From: FEN-1219 sp963810755
Lineage (GTDB): Bacteria; Pseudomonadota; Gammaproteobacteria; Steroidobacterales; Rariloculaceae
Assembly (NCBI GenBank): GCA_963810755.1
Contig: CAWEOP010000003.1
Location: 558,001-622,000, forward strand
Direction of reading: 5' to 3'
DNA length: 64,000 nucleotides
Under the pieces are notes generated by a model that saw only the letters and a list, made by a program, of their open reading frames with translations, searched no databases and was not told the origin of the DNA. Position 1 is the first letter of the stretch; every line of letters begins with the position of its first letter. This document shows, piece after piece, positions 9,190-17,380 of this stretch. The translations under genes and the position numbers were made by a program.

Positions 9190-10599
9190 TCAGAGGCTGT
9201 AGTACATGTCGAACTCGACCGGGTGCGGCGTCATCGAGAACCGCGTGATCTCTTGCTCCTTGAGACCGATATAGGCATCGATCAGGGAGTTGCTCATTAC
9301 GCCGCCCGCGGTGAGGAAGCTGCGATCCTTGTCGAGCGCCTCGAGCGACTGCTGCAAGGAGTAGGAGACCGTCGGGATCAGTTTTTCTTCTTCCGGCGGG
9401 AGGTCGTACAAGTCCTTGTCGGAAGGCGCTCCGGGGCTCAGCTTGTTTGCGATACCGTCGAGACCCGCCATCATCATCGCGGTGAACGCGAAGTACGGAT
9501 TGGCGGTGCTGTCCGGGAAGCGCACTTCGATACGGCGCCCTTTCGGGTTCTGCACGTAGGGGATACGCATCGACGCCGAGCGGTTGCGCGCGGAGTAGGC
9601 GAGCAACGTCGGAGCCTCGAAGCCCTTGACCAGGCGTTTGTAGCTGTTGGTCGAGGCGTTAGTGAACGCGTTGAGCGCGTGAGCGTGCTTGAGGATGCCG
9701 CCAATGTAGTACAGCGCCGTCTGCGAGAGACCGCCATAGCCGTCGCCGGTGAAGAGATTCTTACCGCCCTTCGCGAGAGATTGGTGCACATGCATGCCGC
9801 TGCCGTTGTCGCCCACGAGCGGCTTTGGCATGAACGTGGCCGTCTTGCCGTAGCTGTGCGCCACGTTCTGCACCACGTACTTCAGCATGATGACGTCGTC
9901 GGCCTTCTTCACGAGCGAGCCGAATTTCACGCCGATTTCGCACTGACCCGCGTTCGCAACCTCGTGATGGTGCACTTCGACACTGAGCCCCATCTCCTCG
10001 AGCGCGAGGCACATGGCCGCGCGGATGTCGTTCAATGAATCAACCGGCTGGACCGGGAAGTAGCCGCCCTTGATACCGGGACGGTGGCCCATGTTGCCTT
10101 CGGGAATCGCTTTGCCGGTCTGCCAGAAGCCTTCGCTCGAATCGATCGCATAGAACGATCCCTGCATTTCCGACGCCCATCGAACGTCGTCGAAGATGAA
10201 GAATTCGTTTTCCGGTCCAAAGAACGCCTCGTCGGCGATCCCGGTGGTCTTGAGATACGCTTCGGCGCGCTTTGCCGCCGATCGCGGGTCGCGCTCGTAG
10301 CCCTGCATCGTGGACGGTTCAATGACGTCGCAGCGGAGGATCAGCGTCGGCTCCTCAGTGAACACGTCGACGACGGCCGTGCTTGCGTCCGGCATCAGAA
10401 TCATGTCGGAGTCGTTGATGCCCTTCCAACCGGCGATCGACGAGCCGTCGAACATTTTGCCGTCTTCGAAGAAGCCCGCATCGACCTGGTGGTGCGGCAC
10501 GCTGACGTGCTGCTCCTTGCCGCGCGTGTCCGTCAGGCGTAAGTCGACGAACTTGATTCCTTTTTCCTTGATGAGCTTGAGAACGTCGGCAGCCGACAT
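9190..10599 (-). CDS. glnA: Glutamine synthetase type I
   Basis: A 469-residue GSI-beta enzyme, forming dodecamers and joining ammonia to glutamate with ATP. Visible motifs are the beta-grasp start, DGSSIAGWKGI, ATP/metal residues (FFGPENEFFIFDD), the catalytic HVHQSL segment after NGSGM, NRSASMRIP, and the adenylylation-site region DLYDLPPEE, meaning the enzyme can be switched off by GlnE on its tyrosine. Length equals E. coli GlnA (469). The gene is preceded by a ribosome site (GGAGGAACAC on the reverse strand) and by a sigma-54 promoter with an upstream NtrC-like site. It leads the glnA-DUF4124-ntrB-ntrC array. Confidence 0.98.
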   Translation of the reverse strand: MSAADVLKLIKEKGIKFVDLRLTDTRGKEQHVSVPHHQVDAGFFEDGKMFDGSSIAGWKGINDSDMILMPDASTAVVDVFTEEPTLILRCDVIEPSTMQGYERDPRSAAKRAEAYLKTTGIADEAFFGPENEFFIFDDVRWASEMQGSFYAIDSSEGFWQTGKAIPEGNMGHRPGIKGGYFPVQPVDSLNDIRAAMCLALEEMGLSVEVHHHEVANAGQCEIGVKFGSLVKKADDVIMLKYVVQNVAHSYGKTATFMPKPLVGDNGSGMHVHQSLAKGGKNLFTGDGYGGLSQTALYYIGGILKHAHALNAFTNASTNSYKRLVKGFEAPTLLAYSARNRSASMRIPYVQNPKGRRIEVRFPDSTANPYFAFTAMMMAGLDGIANKLSPGAPSDKDLYDLPPEEEKLIPTVSYSLQQSLEALDKDRSFLTAGGVMSNSLIDAYIGLKEQEITRFSMTPHPVEFDMYYSL

Positions 10600-10707
10600 G
10601 AGTGTTCCTCCGTTTCTTGGTTTCTTCAGATCGTTCTATTCGTTATCTGCCGGAGTCATCGTCGGATGCTCGCCCGGACAGTCGCCCTTTTATAGAGCCG
10701 CACACTG

Positions 10708-10723
10708 TGCACCTCTTGTGCCA
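10708..10723 (-). promoter_or_regulatory. Sigma-54 (RpoN) promoter of glnA
   Basis: On the reverse strand the site reads TGGCACAAGAGGTGCA: a perfect -24 block TGGCAC, five bases, then GTGCA against the consensus TTGCA. The invariant GG and GC doublets are 10 bases apart as required. The predicted start site is near 10697, giving a leader of roughly 98 bases. Position in front of glnA, with ntrBC in the same array, makes this assignment strong. Confidence 0.85.
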
Positions 10724-10819
10724 GCCGCTAGCTTGCCCGCTAGTACCTTGTTTTTATTGGCACTGAGTCGATTCAGGCAGCACGGAGCGCTCCAAGACAG
10801 TGCGCATCGCCGCGCATCA

Positions 10820-10836
10820 TGCATTATCGCGGTGCG
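10820..10836. promoter_or_regulatory. Candidate NtrC enhancer upstream of glnA
   Basis: TGCATTATCGCGGTGCG aligns with the NtrC dyad TGCACCAnnnTGGTGCA at 10 of 14 informative positions with exact 17-base length. It lies about 97 bases upstream of the -24 element, a normal enhancer distance. Single-site evidence only. Confidence 0.5.
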
Positions 10837-10934
10837 GGAATGAAAGGGTCGAATCGTGACAGCACGGCCTGGCTAGCACTCTGTCCGTCGACACGCGGGA
10901 CCGCGCCGCTGCTGGTGCGACAGGTCCGCATCGC

Positions 10935-10940
10935 TATACT
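10935..10940 (+). promoter_or_regulatory. Candidate -10 element for glyQS-gmhB-plsC
   Basis: TATACT lies 36 bases before the ATG and is followed by TGCGCGCTCTTT, closely matching the yibN promoter context (TATACTGCGCGTCTTT). No clear -35 is visible. The shared context suggests a lineage-specific promoter style. Confidence 0.4.
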
Positions 10941-10976
10941 TGCGCGCTCTTTCACGCAGCCGTTCGCGGAGAAGTC

Positions 10977-12539
10977 ATGGATTCCATGGAAAAGGTCGTG
11001 TCGCTTTGCAAGCGCCGCGGATTCATCTTTCCGTCTAGTGAGATCTACGGGGGCCTCAACGGCTGCTGGGACTATGGCCCGCTCGGCGTCGAGCTCAAGC
11101 GCAACGTCAAGCAAGCCTGGTGGGAGGACATGGTAGCGAGCCATGACGAGACCGCTACACCGACAGGCGCGCCGACGCCTTACGGCATGGTCGGGCTCGA
11201 CAGCTCTCTACTGATGAATCCCCGCGTCTGGGAAGCGAGCGGCCACGTGGGCGGATTCAGCGATCCGATGGTGGACGATCGCGAGACGCGCGCGCGCTAC
11301 CGCGCGGACCAGCTCGCAGTCTTTCGGCTCGAGTTCGTCGCGGCCGACGGAGCGGTGGAGAGGTTCGACGACCTACTGTTCGCCTCACCGGGCGAGGTCG
11401 GAAAGACGGACAACACCGAGCTCTTCGCGCCCCATCGCAAGCGGATCGCGTCGATCGAAAAGTCGCGCGCTGGCAAAACCCTGCGCGTCGCCGAGGTACC
11501 GGGTGCCCTGCAGGACGAGCAGCTGCGTGCGAAGGTGCTCGCGCCCGCCGCGTCGGCGCCAGGAACTCTGACCGCGCCGCGCGCGTTCAATCTCATGTTC
11601 AAGACACACGTCGGTGCGCTCGAGGACAACTCGAGCGTGACCTATCTGCGGCCAGAGACCGCGCAGGGCATCTTCGTGAACTTCAAGAATGTTTGCGATA
11701 CCGCACGCGTCCGAGTGCCGTTCGGAATCGGCCAAGTCGGCAAGGCGTTTCGCAACGAGATCAACCCGCGCAACTTCACGTTTCGCAGCCGTGAGTTCGA
11801 GCAGATGGAGATCGAGTTTTTCTGCCGCGCCGCGGACGCGCCCCGGTGGTACGAGTATTGGCGCAAGCGCCGCTTCGAGTGGTACATCAGCCTCGGAATG
11901 AAGCGCGAGAACCTACATCTGCGCGAGCACGACAAGTCCGAGCTCGCGCACTACGCAGCCGGCTGCGCCGACGTGGAGTACGACTTTCCGTTCGGGCGCA
12001 GCGAGCTCGAGGGAATCGCGAACCGCACGGACTTCGACTTGCGACAACACATGCAGATGAGCGGCAAGGATCTACGATTCTTCGACGACCAGGAGAGCGA
12101 CGAAAACGCGCGCCGCTACTTGCCGTACGTCATCGAGCCGTCCGCCGGTGCGGATCGCGGCACGCTGGCGTTCCTCTGCGACGCGTACAGCGAGGACGAG
12201 GTCGGCGGCGAGCCGCGAACGGTACTCAAGTTGCACCCACGCCTGGCGCCGATCAAAGCGGCCGTGTTTCCGCTCGTGAAGAAGGACGGGATGCCCGAGA
12301 AGGCGCTCTCGATCTATCGCGAGTTGAAGAAGCGCTTCAACGTCTTCTATGACGAGAAGGGCGCGATCGGTCGACGCTATCGGCGGCAGGACGAAGCAGG
12401 AACGCCTTACTGCATCACAGTCGACGGCGACACATTGAGCGGCGGAACGGTGACAATCCGCGAGCGCGACAGCTGCGAGCAAGTGCGCGTCGGTGCAAGC
12501 GAGCTCTCGGGCTTGCTCGCCGAGAAGCTCGGAAGCTGA
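10977..12539 (+). CDS. glyQS: Glycyl-tRNA synthetase, single-chain alpha2 type
   Basis: A 520-residue class II synthetase of the homodimeric kind found in archaea, eukaryotes and some bacteria, not the alpha/beta tetramer usual in gammaproteobacteria. Signatures: CKRRGFIFPSSEIYGG and GCWDYGPLGVELK near the N-terminus, motif 2 FRNEINPR plus FTFRSREFEQMEIEFF, motif 3 region PSAGADRGTLAFL, and a C-terminal anticodon-binding domain (LAPIKAAVFPLVKKDG). All parts are intact, so it should be a functional enzyme. It lies directly before gmhB and plsC, where Pseudomonas-type chromosomes carry glyQ-glyS near the origin. No glyQ or glyS is in this window. A second ATG four codons in is an alternative start. 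Confidence 0.95.
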   Translation: MDSMEKVVSLCKRRGFIFPSSEIYGGLNGCWDYGPLGVELKRNVKQAWWEDMVASHDETATPTGAPTPYGMVGLDSSLLMNPRVWEASGHVGGFSDPMVDDRETRARYRADQLAVFRLEFVAADGAVERFDDLLFASPGEVGKTDNTELFAPHRKRIASIEKSRAGKTLRVAEVPGALQDEQLRAKVLAPAASAPGTLTAPRAFNLMFKTHVGALEDNSSVTYLRPETAQGIFVNFKNVCDTARVRVPFGIGQVGKAFRNEINPRNFTFRSREFEQMEIEFFCRAADAPRWYEYWRKRRFEWYISLGMKRENLHLREHDKSELAHYAAGCADVEYDFPFGRSELEGIANRTDFDLRQHMQMSGKDLRFFDDQESDENARRYLPYVIEPSAGADRGTLAFLCDAYSEDEVGGEPRTVLKLHPRLAPIKAAVFPLVKKDGMPEKALSIYRELKKRFNVFYDEKGAIGRRYRRQDEAGTPYCITVDGDTLSGGTVTIRERDSCEQVRVGASELSGLLAEKLGS

Positions 12540-12547
12540 GACACGAC

Positions 12548-13099
12548 GTGGCCTCCGAGCACGCGAAGCTCGTGGTCCTCGATCGCGACGGCGTCATCAA
12601 CGAGGACTCGGGCGAGTTCATCAAGTCGGTTGCGGAGTGGCGGCCCATCCGCGGCAGTCTCGAAGCCATCGCGGCGCTCACGCGAGCGGGGTACCGCGTC
12701 GCGGTAGTCACGAACCAATCGGGTATCGGGCGCGGCCTGTTCAGCGAAAGCGTACTTGCGGCGATTCATCTGCACATGACCGATGCTGTGCGCGCGGCGG
12801 GCGGCGAGCTCGCGGGTGTCTACTACTGTCCGCATCATCCGGACGTCGGCTGCGATTGCCGCAAACCGAAGACTGCGCTGTTGCGCCGCCTCGAACGCGA
12901 TCTTTCTTGCTCGCTCGTCGGTGCGCCGTTCGTCGGTGACCGGTTCAGCGACATCGACGCGGCAGAGCACGTCGGCGCGCGCGCGTTGCTCGTACGCACC
13001 GGAACGGGTGCGGCGACCGAGCGAGCGCTCGGGCAGCGGACGGTCGCTGTGTTCGACGACTTGAGTGCAGCAGTGCGCGCGATCCTCGCCGAACGGTAG
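12548..13099 (+). CDS. gmhB: D-glycero-beta-D-manno-heptose-1,7-bisphosphate 7-phosphatase
   Basis: A 183-residue HAD phosphatase in the ADP-heptose branch of LPS core synthesis. The nucleophile motif is VLDRDGVIN (DxDG), followed by VVTNQSGIGRG, the GmhB-specific zinc-binding loop with YYCPHHPDVGCDCRKP, and the acidic motif VGDRFSDIDAA. It begins with GTG, 8 bases after the synthetase stop, and ends 7 bases before plsC, indicating an operon. The same neighbours occur near the origin in Pseudomonas. Confidence 0.94.
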   Translation: MASEHAKLVVLDRDGVINEDSGEFIKSVAEWRPIRGSLEAIAALTRAGYRVAVVTNQSGIGRGLFSESVLAAIHLHMTDAVRAAGGELAGVYYCPHHPDVGCDCRKPKTALLRRLERDLSCSLVGAPFVGDRFSDIDAAEHVGARALLVRTGTGAATERALGQRTVAVFDDLSAAVRAILAER

Positions 13100-13106
13100 G
13101 CCCTCC

Positions 13107-13823
13107 GTGCGCCAGTGGTTCGGTTCGATTGCGTTCACGTCGTTCCTCGTTCTCTCCGTTCCGGTGTACGCGTCGGCGCTGATGGTGGCCGCACCGTTTT
13201 CGCGACGACTCACTTACGGCGTCGTGGTCGCGTGGGTCGACGCGGTGCTTTTCGTGCTGCGGATCTGCTGCCGACTCGACTACGTGGTCGAGGGGCGCGA
13301 AAACCTGCCGAGCTCCGCGTCAGTCGTCCTGATGAAACACTCATCGGCCTGGGAGACGCTCGCCCAAATCCAGATGTTTCCCTTGCAGACCTGGGTACTG
13401 AAGCGTGAGCTGCTGTGGATCCCGATGTTCGGCTGGGCGCTGCGCATGCTGAAGCCGATCGCGATCGATCGCAGCGGCGGCGCCGGAGCGGTGCAGCAGG
13501 TCCTGGATCAGGGGCAGCGGCGGCTCGACGAGGGTTTCTGGGTTGTGATCTTTCCCGAAGGTACGCGCGTGGCAGCGGGGCAAAGCCGCCGTTACGGGCT
13601 GAGCGGCGCTCTGCTTGCGAGCGCCGCGGGCAAACCCGTAGTGCCGGTCGCGCACAACGCGGGCTACTACTGGCCGCGACATGGCTTGCTGAAACGCCGC
13701 GGCACGATTCGTGTCGTGATCGGCGAGCCCATTCCGACCGCCGGTGTCGGCCCCCGTGAGCTCAACGAGCGGGTGCAACGCTGGATCGAGGCACAGGTTG
13801 AGCGGATCAAGCCGGCCTCGTGA
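13107..13823 (+). CDS. plsC: 1-acyl-sn-glycerol-3-phosphate acyltransferase
   Basis: A 238-residue membrane-associated acyltransferase of the PlsC family, adding the second acyl chain to lysophosphatidic acid. Two hydrophobic segments occupy residues about 5-28 and 38-54. Motif I is HSSAWE (His78 to Glu83), the HX4E variant of the usual HX4D seen in this subfamily; motif III is FPEGTR; PVVPVAHNAG follows. The GTG at 13107 is chosen since it sits 7 bases beyond gmhB and gives a family-like start; a longer frame upstream overlaps gmhB. It converges on gyrB, separated by 26 bases. Confidence 0.9.
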   Translation: MRQWFGSIAFTSFLVLSVPVYASALMVAAPFSRRLTYGVVVAWVDAVLFVLRICCRLDYVVEGRENLPSSASVVLMKHSSAWETLAQIQMFPLQTWVLKRELLWIPMFGWALRMLKPIAIDRSGGAGAVQQVLDQGQRRLDEGFWVVIFPEGTRVAAGQSRRYGLSGALLASAAGKPVVPVAHNAGYYWPRHGLLKRRGTIRVVIGEPIPTAGVGPRELNERVQRWIEAQVERIKPAS

Positions 13824-13849
13824 TTGGCCGGCGCGCCTCCACGAGAACG

Positions 13850-16264
13850 CTAGACGTCGAGGTTCGCGACCGCGAGCGCGTTGCGCTCGATGAATTCGCG
13901 GCGTGGCTCGACTTGATCTCCCATCAAGGTCGTGAAGATCTCGTCCGCCGCGACGGCATCCTCGATCCGAACCTGCATGAGCCGACGTGTGTCGGGATTG
14001 ACGGTGGTGTCCCAGAGCTGCTCTGGATTCATCTCGCCGAGACCCTTGTACCGTTGAATCGTCTGACCCTGCTTGGCCTGCGTCATTAGCCAGTCAATGG
14101 CCTCGGCGAAGGTGGCGACTTCGCGGCGCTCCTTGCCGCGTTCGACGGCGGCGCCTTCGCCGATGATGTCCTTCAACTCGGTTCCAATCGACGACAATCG
14201 GCGATATTCCGGCGATCTGAAGAAGCTCGGATGGATTGTCTTCGAGGTCAGCGTGCCGTGGTGGTCGCGCAGCACGATGACGCTCGGGTCGACGCCCTCA
14301 CCGCCAGGCTGCGAGTGAACCCGATAGCCTTGGCCGCTGCCGTTGATCGCTTTGAGTTGCTGTTCGAGCTGTTGGCTCCAACGGCGCCGGAACTCGTTGT
14401 CCTCGAACTCCGCAGCGGTAATCTCGGGCATGGTCATCAGCGCGCGCAGCACCGTGCTGTCGTAGCGCTTGCCCCAACGCTGGATGATCGAGTTGGCCTC
14501 CATGTGCTGAAGCGCGAGGTTATCGAGCATCTTGCCCTGGACGGGCTCGGCGCCCGCGCGGGGGTACAGAACCGCGTCGGCCATCGCACTCGTGAGCAGC
14601 AGTGAGTTGAGCTCCGCGTCGTCCTTGACGTAGTGCTCCTGTTTGCCGCGCTTGAGCTTGTAGAGCGGTGGCTGCGCGATATAGATGTGACCCCGCTCAA
14701 TGAGCTCGGGCATCTGGCGGTAGAAAAAGGTCAGCAGCAGCGTGCGAATGTGCGAGCCGTCGACGTCCGCGTCCGTCATGATGATGATGCGGTGATACCG
14801 GAGGTTCGCTACGTCGAACTCGTCGCGCCCGATACCGCAGCCGAGGGCGGTGATCAGCGTACCGACCTCGTTTGACTGTAACATCTTGTCGAATCTAGCT
14901 TTTTCGACATTGAGGATCTTGCCTCTGAGCGGCAACACGGCCTGCGTTCGCCGGTCTCGGCCCTGTTTTGCCGAGCCGCCCGCCGAGTCACCCTCGACCA
15001 GGAAAAGCTCGGAGAGCGCCGGATCCTTCTCCTGACAGTCGGCCAGCTTGCCGGGCAGTCCTGCAATATCGAGGGCGCCTTTGCGGCGCGTGAGCTCGCG
15101 CGCCTTGCGGGCCGCTTCGCGCGCGCGCGCGGCCTCGATGATCTTTCCTACGATAGCCTTCGCTTCGGCGGGCCGCTCGAGTAGGAACGCCTCGAAACGG
15201 CTAGCGACCACGGACTCGGTCGCGGCCTTCACCTCGGACGACACAAGCTTGTCTTTCGTCTGCGAAGAGAACTTTGGATCCGGCAGCTTCACGGACAGGA
15301 CTGCCGTTAGGCCTTCGCGCGCGTCGTCCCCGGAGGTCGCGATCTTCTCGCGCTTACCGATACCTTCGTTCTCGATGTAGGCGTTTAGCGTCCGGGTCAA
15401 CGCAGCCCGGAACCCGATCAGGTGTGTGCCGCCGTCGCGCTGCGGGATGTTGTTCGTGTAGCAAAACATGCCTTCCTGGTAGCCGTCGTTCCATTGGAGC
15501 GCAACTTCGACCTGGATAGTCCCGCGCGTTTCCGCGAAATAGAGCACGCTCGGGTGGATCGGCGTCTTGTTGCGGTTCAGATGCTTGACGAAGGCTTCCA
15601 CACCGCCTTCGAACTGAAACACGTCGTTGCGATCATCGCGTTCGTCGCTAAGCCTGATCCGCACTCCCGAGTTCAAAAAAGACAGCTCTCTCAATCGCTT
15701 AGCAAGCGTGTCGTAATCGAACTCGATGTTCGTAAAGATCGCGGAGCTCGGCCGGAAATGCACCATGGTGCCCCGGCGATCCGTCTTGCCCACGGGCGCG
15801 AGCGGCGCCTCGGGCTCGCCCATTCGATAGGTTTGCTGGTAGACCTGTTCGCCGCGGTAAATCGTGAGCACGAGCACTTCCGACAGCGCGTTCACCACCG
15901 ACACGCCGACACCGTGCAAACCACCCGAAACTTTGTAGGAGTCGTCGTCGAACTTACCGCCGGCGTGTAGCACGGTCATGATGACTTCGGCGGCGGAACG
16001 CCCTTCCTCGGGATGGATGTCGACCGGAATGCCGCGGCCATCGTCAACGACCGTGATCGATTCGTCCGAGTGGATCGTGACGCTGATTTCTTTGCAGTAG
16101 CCAGCGAGCGCTTCGTCGACGGCGTTGTCGACGACTTCGAAAACCATGTGATGGAGGCCGGTTCCGTCATCGGTGTCCCCGATGTACATTCCGGGCCGCT
16201 TGCGAACGGCTTCGAGGCCCTTTAAGACCTTGATATTTTTCGAAGTATATTCGTTCTGGCTCAT
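13850..16264 (-). CDS. gyrB: DNA gyrase subunit B
   Basis: An 804-residue type II topoisomerase subunit that powers negative supercoiling. Order: GHKL ATPase (VVDNAVDEALAGYC, DDGRGIPVDIH, GGLHGVGVSVVNALS), transducer with the catalytic Lys loop (QTKDKL), Toprim domain (LVEGDSAGGSAKQGRDR and DADVDGSHI), an insert of about 170 residues typical of proteobacterial GyrB, and the end motif QRYKGLGEMNPEQLW. Length is identical to E. coli GyrB. It is the last gene of the dnaA-dnaN-recF-gyrB array; the recF stop is 32 bases upstream. Confidence 0.99.
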   Translation of the reverse strand: MSQNEYTSKNIKVLKGLEAVRKRPGMYIGDTDDGTGLHHMVFEVVDNAVDEALAGYCKEISVTIHSDESITVVDDGRGIPVDIHPEEGRSAAEVIMTVLHAGGKFDDDSYKVSGGLHGVGVSVVNALSEVLVLTIYRGEQVYQQTYRMGEPEAPLAPVGKTDRRGTMVHFRPSSAIFTNIEFDYDTLAKRLRELSFLNSGVRIRLSDERDDRNDVFQFEGGVEAFVKHLNRNKTPIHPSVLYFAETRGTIQVEVALQWNDGYQEGMFCYTNNIPQRDGGTHLIGFRAALTRTLNAYIENEGIGKREKIATSGDDAREGLTAVLSVKLPDPKFSSQTKDKLVSSEVKAATESVVASRFEAFLLERPAEAKAIVGKIIEAARAREAARKARELTRRKGALDIAGLPGKLADCQEKDPALSELFLVEGDSAGGSAKQGRDRRTQAVLPLRGKILNVEKARFDKMLQSNEVGTLITALGCGIGRDEFDVANLRYHRIIIMTDADVDGSHIRTLLLTFFYRQMPELIERGHIYIAQPPLYKLKRGKQEHYVKDDAELNSLLLTSAMADAVLYPRAGAEPVQGKMLDNLALQHMEANSIIQRWGKRYDSTVLRALMTMPEITAAEFEDNEFRRRWSQQLEQQLKAINGSGQGYRVHSQPGGEGVDPSVIVLRDHHGTLTSKTIHPSFFRSPEYRRLSSIGTELKDIIGEGAAVERGKERREVATFAEAIDWLMTQAKQGQTIQRYKGLGEMNPEQLWDTTVNPDTRRLMQVRIEDAVAADEIFTTLMGDQVEPRREFIERNALAVANLDV

Positions 16265-16296
16265 CCAGAAATTTCTCTAGCCGGGGAGGTGGGCGA

Positions 16297-17358
16297 TTAT
16301 AGCGCGCGCACCTCTCCGCGTTCCACGTGAAACACTGCGGAGCCCTGGCGCGGCGGGAGCTGCGCCGGCGTCAGCCCTGTGAGAACGAGCTGTGCTCCCA
16401 CCGTATCGAGCGCAAGCAGCAGCCGCTCGAGTGCGGCGCGGTCGAGCTCAGCAGCTGGATCATCGACCAGTAACACGCTGCCGCCCCTAACGCGGCTGAA
16501 TACCGTCGCTTGAGCGAGAACCAACGACGCGGCTGCGAGCTTCTGCTGACCGCGCGAAGCTTCCTCGTGCACTCGGTGCCCGCCGACGAAGATCGCTAGG
16601 TCCGCCCGATGCGGTCCGGCTTCGGTATTTCCGAAAACGCGGTCCCGGCCTTCGGTCGCACGGAGCGCGTCGACAAGCGAGCTCTCCTGAGGCCATCCAC
16701 GCTCGTAATCGAGCGTGAGCGGTCGATCCAACATCGCCTTCCCTCTTTCGGCGACCTCGGGCGCCAAACGACTCACGTAAGCCGCGCGGCTTCTGTCGAT
16801 GGAGGATCCCGCTTCAGCCAGCGCCGAGGTCCAGGTCGCGAGCTCCGACGGTGGCGCGCCCTTCTTCAGAGCAGCGTTCCTCTGCCCAAGCACGCGGCGA
16901 TACCGGCGCCAGTCTTCGAGATAGCCGTGTTCCACGTGGAACACTCCCCAGTCGAGAAACCGTCGACGTTCGCTCGGGCCGCCCTCGATCAGTTCGTGGC
17001 TGCTCGGATCGATCGTGTGCACCGGCAAGATCTCGACCAACGAAGCCGTCCCGGCGGCGGGATCTCCGTCGATCCGCTTCTCCAAATGACCTTCACTGAA
17101 CGCGACGCCGATGCGGCGCAGCCGCTGACCTTCCTCCACTTCCCCAAAGACGGCCAGGCCTGATGAACCATGGCGAATGAGGCGCCGAACCTGCCGTGTC
17201 CGAAAGGAACGACCTCGCCCAAGCAGGAAGATAGCTTCGAGAAGGCTGGTCTTGCCGGCCCCGTTCGGGCCGTAAATGTAATTTCGCTCGGGGTCGAGCG
17301 CGATCTCGACTTCAGCCAAGCACCGGAGATCGGTGACCCGTACCCGGCGCAGAGCCAA
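16297..17358 (-). CDS. recF: DNA replication/repair protein RecF
   Basis: A 353-residue ABC-type ATPase that loads RecA at gaps with RecOR. It has Walker A GPNGAGKTSLLEA, the RecF-specific segment IDPSSHELIEGGPSERRRFLD, the ABC signature ASRGQQKL, and Walker B VLLVDDPAAELD. The proposed start is a TTG at 17358, 22 bases after the dnaN stop, giving LALRRVRVTDLRC; longer in-frame extensions overlap dnaN. Two parS-like palindromes are embedded in the coding sequence; both encode the peptide FHVE. The gene is uninterrupted and looks functional. Confidence 0.95.
   Translation of the reverse strand: MALRRVRVTDLRCLAEVEIALDPERNYIYGPNGAGKTSLLEAIFLLGRGRSFRTRQVRRLIRHGSSGLAVFGEVEEGQRLRRIGVAFSEGHLEKRIDGDPAAGTASLVEILPVHTIDPSSHELIEGGPSERRRFLDWGVFHVEHGYLEDWRRYRRVLGQRNAALKKGAPPSELATWTSALAEAGSSIDRSRAAYVSRLAPEVAERGKAMLDRPLTLDYERGWPQESSLVDALRATEGRDRVFGNTEAGPHRADLAIFVGGHRVHEEASRGQQKLAAASLVLAQATVFSRVRGGSVLLVDDPAAELDRAALERLLLALDTVGAQLVLTGLTPAQLPPRQGSAVFHVERGEVRAL
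16319..16334. promoter_or_regulatory. parS-like ParB binding site 2 (inside recF 3' end)
   Basis: CGTTCCACGTGAAACA differs from the parS consensus TGTTTCACGTGAAACA at two positions (1 and 5), both tolerated-type changes outside the central CACGTG core. It lies 594 bases from a perfect palindromic copy in the same gene. Confidence 0.7.
16928..16943. promoter_or_regulatory. parS-like ParB binding site 1 (inside recF)
   Basis: TGTTCCACGTGGAACA is a perfect 16-base palindrome and matches the known parS variant class with the C/G change at positions 5 and 12. It is 1.7 kb from the dnaA-dnaN spacer, and parA-parB are encoded 20 kb away, as expected for the origin-proximal centromere of a gammaproteobacterium. 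Confidence 0.85.
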
Positions 17359-17380
17359 CGTTCGCGAACCCGGCCGTCGC

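Larger units (their letters stand above)
10600..10976. other. Divergent regulatory region glnA / glycyl-tRNA synthetase
   Basis: This 377-base gap contains no convincing gene. Toward glnA it holds a sigma-54 promoter (10708-10723) and, about 100 bases farther up, a partly palindromic NtrC-like site (10820-10836). Toward the tRNA synthetase gene it holds a sigma-70-type -10 element (10935-10940). Short reading frames across 10824-11144 are random and are not annotated. Confidence 0.7.

Noticed and set aside
10824..11144. Short open frames in the glnA-glyQS gap
   Set aside because: No ribosome site or domain; they overlap promoter elements and the start of glyQS.
13850..16264. Long reading frames antisense to gyrB, glnA, atpA and other core genes
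   Set aside because: High third-position GC creates long open antisense frames; their products are low-complexity Arg/Ala-rich and lack homology.
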